From Zizania palustris (lineage: Eukaryota; Streptophyta; Magnoliopsida; Poales; Poaceae), in NCBI GenBank assembly GCA_019279435.1, contig JAAALK010000080.1, positions 94,960,311-95,024,310 on the forward strand: 64,000 nucleotides of DNA, given 5' to 3'. This document shows, one piece after another, positions 46,295 through 56,800 of this stretch. The first letter of the stretch is position 1, and each line of letters starts with the position of its first letter. Below the pieces are notes generated by a model. It had not been told where the DNA came from. It did not search any database and worked only from the letters and a program-made list of their open reading frames with translations. The translations under genes were made by a program, and so were the position numbers.

Positions 46295-47619
46295 ATCTCC
46301 CCCTTGATGAGTGCATTGTCAACACTCCTCAATTCTCAGCTCTTCAGTACCTGTGAACAAATGTGGAAACACGAAAACAAAACACAAGGAAACAAAGAAG
46401 AAGAAAAATAAGGTAAAAGTTTAACCTTAATGACCAAAAGCCAAACAAAAACAAGAAACGGTCATTATGGTTAACCAAAAACACAAAAACTCAAAATGAG
46501 TGCGATTTCAGAACAACAGGGATATCAACAGAGTAAGAACTCTCCCTTAAACTCTGATCCCAATTTTCTCCCCCTTGGTGACAAGTGAACTCATCAAGCA
46601 CTCAAAAGAGACACAAACTCCCCCTGAAAAGCAACTCCCCCTCAAAATATGTAGTGAATGCAACTGGGGTGCAGGTGGAGTAAAGAAAGCATGCTTCTCA
46701 GATATGATTGACTGCAGATACAGTATCTAACAGGTATAGCAAAAGAGATACTGTCTAAGACACATGGCATGATCAGTGCAAGAGATGATATCTAAAGAAA
46801 GTCATTTAGCACGCATTTTTCAGTTTTCGCAAACAAAAGCATCACCACATTTTCTAGTAAACAAGCAAGGTAAAGCATAAGATGCAGAAGCTAGCTGATA
46901 TCTACCAAGATAAGCGTTGGTCAAAACAAAGTGCTTCAGCAAGCTTGTTATCCTTTTAAAGTTCAGGCTTTTTCATTTTCCTTTGTCATTTATGCCAAGG
47001 GTTATTCGCATGTCAAACCTTATGCTAACCGACCAAGTCAAGCCTAGGCCAGAACTGGACCATCAGAAGCTTAAGACATTGGTCTTGGCATACACTACAC
47101 TGTCCTAGTTCATACCAAAGTGCTATGGTAAGCAGTCCAGAACAATATAGTGCGACAAAGCAAACCCACTTGGATCTTTTCAACTTAAGCATAGAAAGGC
47201 ATGGAATTTTCATTCATTTTTGATTTTTATCATTTTTATAGCACATTTTCCATGTTAAAGCATAAAGATGTCCAAGTTGCATATCTGCATCTAAGTGATG
47301 AACTAGCTACAAGGCATGTAACAGATAGCAAAAGCACTCAACCTACACATGCTAGTTACCAGAAGCAATGGTGATCATTTTTCAAGTTGAAAGCATAAAA
47401 GTCATGCATATGACAGATATCAGACATATCAAGCGAACTGAACCAAAGCATGAGCATGGACAAGTAATCAAAAGCATGTACCAGCTAGAATAAGTAAAGC
47501 AGTTCAATCATATAACAGAAGCAAGCTCAAAAGTGTGATATGTGAATATGTATTATATGAACACACACAAAAGGACTCAAGAAAAGAGTAAATAAGAAAG
47601 AAAACTGACGCAAAATATC
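46295..47619 (-). other. C4 region between pol and 3' LTR with repeated polypurine tracts
   Basis: No open frame above about 65 codons, so no env-like gene. Minus-strand AAGGGGGAG or CAGGGGGAG tracts lie at about 46297-46305 (adjoining the LTR), 46568-46576, 46618-46626 and 46635-46642. Repeated purine tracts are, as I recall, a feature of SIRE-lineage elements. Confidence 0.78.
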
Positions 47620-50600
47620 CTAGAAGGGATACACAACACCCAAATCCCCTCGTAAACGCTCAAAGGTAGACTGATCTAGGGGTTTGGTGAAAATGTCAGC
47701 CAACTGATGATGGGTATCAACATGAATAAGGTCTATGACACCTTTCTCATATTGATCCCGTAAGAAGTGAAAGCGCACATCAATATGTTTGGTTTTTGAA
47801 TGAAGACACGGGTTTTTCCCTACACTAATAGCACTAGTGCTGTCGCAAAATAATGGAACCCTGGTAGGAAAGAACAACCCAAAGTCTCGTAGAGTGGAAA
47901 TCATCCAAACCAACTGTGAGCAGCAGCTAGCAGCAGCTACGTACTCAGCCTCTGTGGTCGAAAGAGCAACTCCAGATTGCTTTCGAGAAGACCAAGATAC
48001 AAGGGAAGAACCAAGAAACTGGCAAGTACCGGAAGTCGACTTGCGATCCAACCGGCACCCACCAAAGTCGGCGTCCGAAAAGCCAGATAAATCAAGAGAT
48101 GATGATGCTGAATAATAAAGACCAAGATCAGGCGCATAGGTGAGATACCTGAAAATGCGCTTGACAGCCTGCCGGTGAGACGCGCGTGGTGAAGACTGAA
48201 AACGCGCGCAAAGTCCCACGGCGAACTGTATGTCAGGTCTTGTTGCCGTTAAGTACAACAGCGAACCGATCATCCCTCGAAATTCCCTTTCATTGACTTT
48301 GACACCGCTCTCGTCCTTGTCCAGACCCCCAGAAGTACCCATCGGGGTCATCTGCGGCTTCAATTCACCACCAAAGTCAAATTTCTTAAGCATGTCACGA
48401 GTATACTTACCTTGGTGGATGAAGGTGCCGTCCTTGGTCTGCTTGATCTGGAGCCCTAAAAAGTACTTAAGCTCACCCATGAGGCTCATCTCAAACTCAC
48501 TGTGCATCTGCTCAGAAAACTTGGACACAAGAGAATCAGTAGTACCGCCAAAGATAATATCGTCCACATAAATCTGAGCAACTAAAAAATCTGAAGCATC
48601 TCTGAGCAAGAAAAGAGTTTTGTCCACAGAACCCATCACAAAGCCCTTCCCCAACAAAAATTGCTTTAACTTGTCATACCAAGCCCTGGGGGCTTGCTTC
48701 AACCCGTATAAAGCTTTGTGCAATTTAAAAACATGTCGAGGAAACTTAGGGTTCTCAAAGCCGGGGGGTTGCCTAACATATACCTCCTCCTCTATGAACC
48801 CGTTCAGAAAAGCACTCTTAACGTCCATTTGAAAAAGCCTAAAACCCTTTGAAACGGCAAAAGCTAGAAGAATACGAATGGACTCAAGACGGGCCACAGG
48901 AGCGAAGGTTTCTTCAAAGTCAATACCTTCCTTCTGGCAATAACCCTGGGCAACTAGTCGAGCCTTGTTGCGCACCACAACCCCATCTTCACCTTGTTTG
49001 TTCTTGAATACCCACTTGGTGCCTATGGGGTTGCATCCATGTGGCGGCTCAACTAGTGTCCAAACCCGATTGCGGACAAAATTCTCAAGCTCTTCTTGCA
49101 TGGCATTAATCCAATTAGAATCAGAGAGAGCATGAGAAACATCTCTGGGCTCAAAAGATGCAACAAACGCAGATTCAGCAAACACAGCGAGAGAGGCAGA
49201 AGAACGCAAAGTCCTCTCAGTCAAATCACCAATGATGAGCTCTGAGGGGTGGTCACGCTGAACTTCTCGGGTTCCCTGGTGATCTGAAGTCACCTCACCG
49301 GAGTCAGCAGCTGGCACCTCTGGACTCGACTGAGGGGGCTCGATCGAAGTGGAAGAAGTGATCAGAGGTCCGCCCTCATCATCAGTCGAAGTCACAGAAG
49401 GTGTGGGCTCTACGGGGGATGCAGAAGGCCCACCCTCAACAGCAGCTGGAGTATCCTCATCTTCCTCAAAGATGGACTCTCCGAGCTCATCATCACCAGA
49501 AAGCTCAAAAGAAGGAGTCACAGAAGGCAAGGACTCATCAAATGAAACCTCACATGTCTCGACAAGCAGCTGGGATTCGAGATTCCAAACACGGAAGCCT
49601 CGAGAATGCAATGCATAACCAAGAAAAATACCATCCCAGCAACGAGACTCAAATTTGTCCAAATGCCCTCCCTTCTTGAGCACAAAGCACTTGCAGCCAA
49701 ACGCTCTCAAGTGGCTTACCTTGGGCTGTCTGCCAAACCGCAACTCATATGATGTCTTACCAATGTAAGCTCTAAGAAAAATGCGGTTGGCCAGATAGCA
49801 AGCCGTGTTCATGGCTTCAGCCCAAAAACGCCTAGGAGTCCTGTGCTCATCGAGCATCGTCCTGGCCATCTCAACTAGCGTGCGGTTCTTTCGTTCCACA
49901 ACACCGTTTTGTGGGGGAGTGTAAGGAGAGGAAAACTGATGGTCCAGACCCTGATCACCACAGAAGCTGACGAACTGAGAGTTCTTGAACTCAGAGCCGT
50001 TGTCGGAGCGAATTGCTCGCATCCGGCCATTGTTCTCATTCTTCAGCTTCAAAATCAGGTCATGGACAAATTGAAAAGTTTCATCCTTAGACTCCAAAAA
50101 GAAAACCCACGAAAAACGAGAAAAGTCGTCAACAATCACAAGTGCATACCACTTCCCACCGACTGAGCGTACCCGAGCTGGACCTACAGTGTCCAAATGT
50201 AAAAGCTCGCCTGGATACGAAGTCATCACCTGAGTCACAGGTGAGTGAGAAGCGGCAACCATTTTCCCATGACGACAGGGATGACAAACTAGGTCCTTCT
50301 CCATCTTAAGCTTGGGCAATCCTCGGATGAGGTCCATAGAGCTTAACCTGACTAGCAGATCAAAACTCAAATGACCTAACCTCCTATGCCACTTCCAGAG
50401 CTCAGAAGAAGATCCAGCAATCAAACAGCGAGAAGGGCCTAAAGAACTAGAGAAATCAATTCGAAAAACTTTACCGAAGGGTAAAATCTGACAAACCAAA
50501 GACCCTCTAGAATCAACCACAGAAGAAATGCCCTTCTTAAAACGCACTTCCAAACCATCCTCAAGAAGTTGCGACACAGAGATTAAATTAAAGTTCAGAT

Positions 50601-50817
50601 TTTTAACCAAAGCAACATTCTTTAAAGAGAAATGGTCTGAGATGCTGATTGAGCCTATGCCACTTACTTTCCCTTGACCGCTGTTCCCGAACGTGATATA
50701 TTCTTTGGAGCTCGGGGGAGTGAGACTGGAGAACCATCTGCGATGTCCCGTCATGTGGCGAGAGCATCCTGAGTCCATGATCCAAACATCCTCCAGTCCC
50801 CGGTCCTGCACAATCAA
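47620..50817 (-). CDS. C4 pol polyprotein (protease, integrase, RT, RNase H)
   Basis: An uninterrupted 1065-codon frame with domains in Ty1/copia order. Protease has WIMDSGCSRHMTG at about residue 12. GAG-pre-integrase has WHRRLGHLSFDLL and CHPCRHGKM. Integrase has Asp in LHLDTVGPAR, Asp in IRSDNGSEFKN and Glu in PPQNGVVERKNRTL. An acidic linker follows. RT runs from about residue 580 with TKWVFKNKQGEDG, FQMDVKSAFLNGFIEEEVYV and YVDDIIFGG. RNase H has SDADFGGCRLDRKSTSGTC, STTEAEYVAAASCC and KHIDVRFHFLRDQ. It ends at a TAG in the PPT-proximal region. There is no ATG at the 5' end: the first codon listed is TTG and the frame overlaps the gag stop in the -1 frame, so expression probably needs frameshifting or splicing. 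Confidence 0.95.
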   Translation of the reverse strand: MIVQDRGLEDVWIMDSGCSRHMTGHRRWFSSLTPPSSKEYITFGNSGQGKVSGIGSISISDHFSLKNVALVKNLNFNLISVSQLLEDGLEVRFKKGISSVVDSRGSLVCQILPFGKVFRIDFSSSLGPSRCLIAGSSSELWKWHRRLGHLSFDLLVRLSSMDLIRGLPKLKMEKDLVCHPCRHGKMVAASHSPVTQVMTSYPGELLHLDTVGPARVRSVGGKWYALVIVDDFSRFSWVFFLESKDETFQFVHDLILKLKNENNGRMRAIRSDNGSEFKNSQFVSFCGDQGLDHQFSSPYTPPQNGVVERKNRTLVEMARTMLDEHRTPRRFWAEAMNTACYLANRIFLRAYIGKTSYELRFGRQPKVSHLRAFGCKCFVLKKGGHLDKFESRCWDGIFLGYALHSRGFRVWNLESQLLVETCEVSFDESLPSVTPSFELSGDDELGESIFEEDEDTPAAVEGGPSASPVEPTPSVTSTDDEGGPLITSSTSIEPPQSSPEVPAADSGEVTSDHQGTREVQRDHPSELIIGDLTERTLRSSASLAVFAESAFVASFEPRDVSHALSDSNWINAMQEELENFVRNRVWTLVEPPHGCNPIGTKWVFKNKQGEDGVVVRNKARLVAQGYCQKEGIDFEETFAPVARLESIRILLAFAVSKGFRLFQMDVKSAFLNGFIEEEVYVRQPPGFENPKFPRHVFKLHKALYGLKQAPRAWYDKLKQFLLGKGFVMGSVDKTLFLLRDASDFLVAQIYVDDIIFGGTTDSLVSKFSEQMHSEFEMSLMGELKYFLGLQIKQTKDGTFIHQGKYTRDMLKKFDFGGELKPQMTPMGTSGGLDKDESGVKVNEREFRGMIGSLLYLTATRPDIQFAVGLCARFQSSPRASHRQAVKRIFRYLTYAPDLGLYYSASSSLDLSGFSDADFGGCRLDRKSTSGTCQFLGSSLVSWSSRKQSGVALSTTEAEYVAAASCCSQLVWMISTLRDFGLFFPTRVPLFCDSTSAISVGKNPCLHSKTKHIDVRFHFLRDQYEKGVIDLIHVDTHHQLADIFTKPLDQSTFERLRGDLGVVYPF

Positions 50818-53800
50818 TGTCTGTAAGTGGGAGCAAATGGTCCGGCACCAGGTTTAGCAAAAGAGCTAAACCAGTGTCGAGCCATCTGCTCAAAAGATGG
50901 AAAGCGAAAACCATCAAAAGAGTTTGGACCAAAACGCGGCTCAAAGCGCGGTCCTCGGTTTTGCCTAACCCTACGGCCACGAGGTCCAGAACCGTAGCCA
51001 ACTCGGTCTGGAACTCTGCCGGAACGAACACCACCAACTGGAGCACGGGCACGAAAACCGTCTCCTCTACCACCACCTACACGACGCGGCCTGGCCTCCA
51101 GCCTCTCCCCGCGCCGAGGAACACGCAGTCTACCACCCTGCTGGTAGAACTGCTCCTGATCACTACGAGCCCTCTCAGCTTTCTCAACCCGCTTCCTCCT
51201 GAAGCAAAACTCCGCAAGATGCCCGTCTCTCTGACAGTACTCACAATGATAGGTAGGCTTCTTGGGATGTGGTTGAGGCTTGGGATTCTTGGGCTTGGTA
51301 GTGTTTGGTGTGGTCTTCTTGGGCTGAGAGGGTCCAGAAAGAGAGTCTAGAGAAGAGTAGAGGTGTTTGGGCTTAGGAACCCAGATAGGCTTCTTGGGTG
51401 GAGCTTTGGGTGGTTCATGGATCACTCCATCCTTGGGCTGACAAGCCTGGGAGGTCTCAGTGGAGTGAGTCTTGGGATACCTCTGCTCTGGAGTCATTTT
51501 ACTCCACTCCACTGCCCGGCTGAGGGCACTCTCAAAGTCAGCCTTGGTGTAGGTGTAACCTACTCCAAACCCATCCTTCCTCTTGAACTGCTGGATCATC
51601 ATGCCAAGCTGAGGCTCTCTGGCACTGATCCAACTCAGGATAGAACGGAGGTAAAAGTTCTCATTCTGAGAATCTGCTAGCTCCTCTCTCAAGGAAGCTA
51701 GAACCTCCACCTGAGACAAGCAGGTCTCACACTCACTCTCTATTTGGACAGACTTTCCGGCTTTTAGCTTAATCAAATCCATTCTAAGAGACAGACAGTT
51801 CTCACAAACAGTGGGTGGAACTGACAGTGTCTCAAGCTCTAGCCTAGTCTGGGCAAGCTCAGCTCTCAACCTCTCTAAATCACCCAAATGCTCATTGCCC
51901 TTGGATTTCAGCTCAGCTAGGGCAGCTAGATGCGATGGGCAATCAACACAGGGTGCGACGACAGTGGCTTGATGTTGGGGGAATATATTTCCCTTAAACA
52001 GGGGCCAAATGACGTCAGCTTCCGACAGCCTTCGGCCCAGAACCAGGTACTGTCGGAGCCTGTTTTCTCTAAGTGTTGTTTCCAGGTCCCAAGGTGCCTG
52101 TCGGGGCCCGTAGCTTCGGAGCCCCCAGACCAGGAGGTCCGGCCCGGAGCCCCCAATTCAGGCCCGGGCGCAGGCCAGTCCGGAGGCCGCCCTCCGGGAG
52201 CCCAGTTCGGAGGTCGCCCTCCGGAGCCAAGTCCGGAGGCCACCCTCCGAGAGCCAAGCCCGGAGGCCACCCTCCGGAGTCCTGTTCGGAGGCCATCCTC
52301 CAAGAAGCCAAGCCCGGAGGCCACCCTCCGAGAGCCATGCCCGGAGGCCACCCTCCGGAGTCCTGTTCGGAGGCCATCCTCCAAGAAGCCAAGCCCGGAG
52401 GCCACCCTCCGAGAGCCAAGCCCGGAGGCCACCCTCCGGAGTCCTGTTCGGAGGCCATCCTCCAAGAAGCCAAGTCCGGAGGCCACCCTCCGAGAGCCAA
52501 GCCCGGAGGCCACCCTCCGGAGTCCTGTTCGGAGGCCATCCTCCAAGAAGCCAAGCCCGGAGGCCACCCTCCGGAGCCAAGTCCGGAGGCCACCCTCCGG
52601 AGTCCACTCCGGAGGCCGCCCTCCGGGAGTCCAGTCCGGAGGCCGCCCTCCGGGAGCCCAGCCCGGAGGCCGCCCTCCGGAGCCAAGTCCATACCGGGGG
52701 CCCCCGCCCCTGGAGTGTCGTTTAGCTGGTCAAAGCCTGGCGCAGCCTGACACGCCAGTAAAGCTGTAAAGTTGTCTGGCACCTTTTGTACCGTAGCTAA
52801 GCTCCTTTTCCCCTCTCTGCCCCTATGAACCAAGGGTTCATAGGGGGGCATTCCAGTCTTTTCCTCGGGCCTGCGTGCCTATATAAGCAGGGCCAAGCCC
52901 TTGTAACGGACACAGACTCCAGGGGGCCATGAGACCCTGGAGTTATCCTCTCCACATCGAGGCACACCATGCCAAATCCGCCACAAACTGGACGTAGGGT
53001 TATTATCCCCTAGGGGAGGCCCGAACCAGTATAAACCCTATCTCTCCCTGTGAGAACCCATCGAGGTTCATTCTCCATATCATACTCCACCACAGACAAA
53101 CCTGCTGGAACTAACGCAATTGTTCCAACAGTTGGCGCCGTCCGTGGGGAACTTAGTCCTAGAAGCTAAGTTCTCTACCACTGCCTGCAACCCGAAGTGC
53201 GCCCGAGGGGGGAGCATCGAGGCTTTCGCGCTTCACGCACCCTCCGGCAAGGGGCTTCGAGGGCAGATCGAAGGCCACCTTCGCCTTCCTCCATCCTCCG
53301 CATACCGGAGCCCACTCTCCGGCAAGGGGTTCCGCTCCACGTTTCAAAGGTCTTCGGAGCCCGAGGGCTACAAGGTAAGTACCGCCCGAAGCCTAGCTTA
53401 GATGCACCAATCTGCAGTTACATTAACATAAGCTCGAAGCCATGCTTCGCCTTATTTAAAACCGAAGCCATGCTTCGCCTTATTTAAAACCGAAGCCATG
53501 CTTCGCCTTATTTAAAACCGAAGCCACGCTTCGCCTTATTTAAAACCGAAGCCACGCTTCGCCTTATTTAAAACCGAAGCCATGCTTCGCCTTATTTAAA
53601 ACCGAAGCCACGCTTCGCCTTATTTAAAACCGAAGCCACGCTTCGCCTTATTTAAAACCGAAGCCATGCTTCGCCTTATTTAAAACCGAAGCCATGCTTC
53701 GCCTTATTTAAAACCGAAGCCTTGTTTCGCTGTATAAAACCCGGAGTACCCCTCCGAAGGCTACACAGTGCCCCCGGGCCCGTAGCAGTGGACTAAAAGG

Positions 53801-56800
53801 ACTCCGGGCCACTGGCCCGACGCGTCCAGGGATTCCGGGCTCCGCGCCCGAAGCATCCCAGGGATTCCAGGTTCCGCACCCGAAGCATCCCAGAGTCGAA
53901 GGTGGCTCAGAGTCGAAGGTGGCTCACATTATCACAGGGATTCCGGGCTCCGCGCCCGAAGCATCCCAGAGATTCCGGGTTCCGCACCCGAAGCATCCCA
54001 GAGTCGAAGGTGGCTCAGAGTCGAAGGTGGCTCACATTATCACCGGGATGCCGGGCTCCGCGCCCGAAGCATCCCAGGGATTCCGGGTTCCGCACCCGAA
54101 GCATCCCAGAGTCGAAGGTGGCTCAGAGTCGAAGGTGGCTCACATTATCACAGGGATTCCGGGTTCCGCACCAGAAGCATCCCAGGGTCGAAGGTGACCC
54201 AGAGTCGAAGGTGGCTCAGAGTCGAAGGTGGCTCACACTATCACAGGTTCGGTGAATCCACACCAAATATCCTTCTCATTACAGGACCAAGCTCCGAAGC
54301 CCAGCTTCGTTACCTAAGCACGCTCCGAAGCCCTGCTTCGCGTGTTAATATAGTATACGCCCGAGCGTCTCGAAGTCTTACTTCGCTAAAATCTAAGTGC
54401 GTTCCAGAGCCTCGCTCATGCACAACATCCAAATCCTAGCGTGCCGAAGCATGCCTCGCTAAACTTGGTTATGCCAGAGCCCTGCTCCGCACCAAGTTAG
54501 CGCGCACGGAGCCCAAAAGAGGGCTCCGCTCAGTAAATTTCAGCAGCCGAAGCATTGCTTCGCACCCATTTAAAGCATTCGAAGCCCAAAGGGGCCTTCG
54601 CTTGAATAAAATTTCATGCATCAAGCCGCCAAAAGGCGCACCCTTCGCATCTTTTATTTTTTGCCCGTACCAGCAACGGCTAAGTCCCTAACTGCCACGT
54701 GCAAAGGGGGGAAGCATATATGCGAGGTGTGCGAATGTAATGTACAGTACGAGCGTGACAAGCTAAGCGTTCGAAGCCAAACAATGCGAAGCATACAAAC
54801 GAAGTATGCGAGTATAATAAACTCCGTTCATTAAGAGAGTTGAGAAGTATGTTACAAATATACTTCGAAGACAAAACTACGAGTAATCTGTATCTAAGCC
54901 TAAGAAGAACCGAGTGCGAGGCCCCAACCCTCGCCTGCCTCTCCGTCGGCGAGGGCCCCCTCGGCTGGATGTTGCCTCGTCGGAGCCCGCTCTCCCTCGA
55001 CCGGCTCGTCCAGACTCCGAAGCCTGCAGGTTTCGGCTTCCGCTTTGCAGGTCGCTCCAAGTTCGCGAAGCAGGCGGTGCCGTGTCGAAGGCAGAAAAAT
55101 CTAGGGCTTCGTCGCCCGCTAAGGCCGCTCGCGGAGGCAAGGGTAAAGAACCTTGAAGGGGCTCCGTCTTCACAGCGGCTAGCAAATCCTGAGCTATTTC
55201 GGAGATGGCTTCGCCCCGAGGCCCCCTCGGCAGCTTAAACCGAGGGGGGCCTTCGGACCTAGCTACTTCAAGGATCGCCCACAGCTGTTGAAGCTCTTCA
55301 GAGTCCTCGAGGACTTCGAGGTCTACGCTCGAAGGCTGAGCCTGGGCAGGTATAAAAAACCCCCGCATTCGTATTAATGAACTGATAAGTCTTTACAAGC
55401 CTACAGCTAGGTATTACAAGGAAGCCTAAGGAGATCTACACCTTCGGAGGCGGAGGCGTCGAGGTCGAAGGCTTGTCCGGGTCAGTGGGCCCCTTGAACC
55501 GGCGTTGTCGGAGGGCCTTCATAAGGTCAAGGACTGCCTCGCAGCCTTGCTCCTTCCAGGGATCCTGCAGCCGCCGCCAGGCCCCGCGGACTTCGCCCGG
55601 AGGCGTCACCAAGTGCGGACCCCCGAAGGCCACAGGGGCCACGGAGGTTGCCGCCCGAAGGTGGTCACACCCCGCGGCATGGAGCATGTGCAACACTCCT
55701 TGACCGGCGACGCGACCGGCCATAAGAGCGAAGCCTGTCAGCGCTTCGTCCGCAATTGAAGCCGCTGTCTTCAAATAATCGGCGCGGTCCCCAATCGGGT
55801 CTTGGTCGCCAAACTCCGGAGCCCGGCACTCGGTCCCTATTTTCTCAAGGACCTCGGTCAGGCTCTGGGTGGCCTCGCCAAGGTTGGCCACAGCGAAGCT
55901 CTCGAGGTCCTGGGCCCGTTGACGGAGCTCTTCGATCTCCTTCGCCTGTCGGGCCTCGGCATCCTTTGAAGCTTGGAGCTCCGCGCGAAGCCGAGCCGTC
56001 TCCGAGGTCAAGGCCTCCCTCGCCTCCTTCGCCTCCGCAGCCGAAGCTTCGGCCCGTTTCCGCCCCTCGGCTTCCTCCGAAACCTCGCGGCGAAGGGCCT
56101 CCTTCTCCGCTACGAGGCGCTCCAACCGCCTGTCAGCAGCAGTCGAAGCTGCCGCATTTAGTGCGAGGGCCTGCAGAAATTCAAGAAACCCTAAGTATTA
56201 ACCAAGGGGCAAAGTATAGTTCGAAGTTGCAAGGGGCTTCGCTCACCCGAAGGAGGACTTCGTTCGAGCTAACGAAGAGGTCCGCCGGGTCCTGATGGCT
56301 AAGCTGGGCCACCAAGTCCCCCTCCTCCGCAGAAGCACAAGCCTCGCGGAAATCGCGGATCGCCGCCACCGTCACACCTCCCCTCGGCTTGAAAGGGTGA
56401 ATCACGGCTACGGTCCCCTCCGCGGGCTTCGGCGAAGCGGGGCTCAAGCCCACCACATCGACTTCTTCTTCGCCTCGAGGGTCCACGCGGTCCCCGCCGT
56501 CTTCGCCGTCAGACGAAGTGCTCTCCGACTCGCTGCTGCTGCTACTGCTGCTGCTGCTCGAAGCCTCCGCGGGCTCCGCCTCGGCGGACTTCGACCCGCC
56601 TTCGCCGGCCGGCTTCGCCGCAGGGGGCCTCGCGTCGTCTTCGTCCTCTGCAGGAAGCCAAGTTAAAACCTGCGTATGAAGGAGACGCGTGCAAGAAGAA
56701 AAAGGGTTTACCATCGTCAGAGATCGCTTGGAAGGCAGGAGGGGCTAAGTGTGTCCTCCAGCTCCCTCGCTGCGAAGCCGGCGCATGCACCTCCGCGCCC

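Larger units (their letters stand above)
51973..53130 (+). repeat. E2 5' LTR (1158 bp)
   Basis: Starts TGTTGGGGGAATATATTTCCC and ends TTGTTCCAACA. It has TGACGTCA at 52010-52017, a perfect bZIP-type palindrome. The zone 52189-52690 is built of short ccggagg...cctccgg palindromes and 81-bp tandem units. TATATAA lies at 52880-52886. The long open frames here on both strands (150-280 codons) arise from the repeat period being a multiple of three. Confidence 0.96.

Noticed and set aside
46295..47619. An env-like ORF between pol and 3' LTR, as in some SIRE elements
   Set aside because: No frame above about 65 codons is present here or in C2 (29733-31111); only purine tracts and AT-rich DNA.
50795..50830. 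A canonical -1 slippery heptamer at the gag/pol overlap
   Set aside because: Neither C4 nor C2 shows an XXXYYYZ motif in the overlap, so I report only the frame relation.
51926..52851. Long open frames of 149-279 codons on both strands of the E2 LTR (and their copies at 58294-59480)
   Set aside because: They result from an 81-bp repeat divisible by three and rich in GC. They read open in several phases at once and give only low-complexity Pro/Arg/Gly sequence.
53433..53735. A CRISPR-like array: 28-bp repeats at regular spacing
   Set aside because: The units are contiguous with no unique spacers, lie inside a plant LTR retrotransposon, and there are no cas genes. It is an ordinary tandem repeat with hairpins.
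53902..54255. A 117-codon plus-strand frame of SRRWLTLS and PRPKHPR repeats
   Set aside because: It mirrors the 108-bp tandem repeat, which is also divisible by three; a second frame is open in parallel. No known domain.
54877..55368. A separate single-exon gene on the minus strand
   Set aside because: The start codon is poorly placed and the homologous E1 segment begins directly after a 3' splice site in the same phase. It fits better as exon 5 of the opposite-strand gene.
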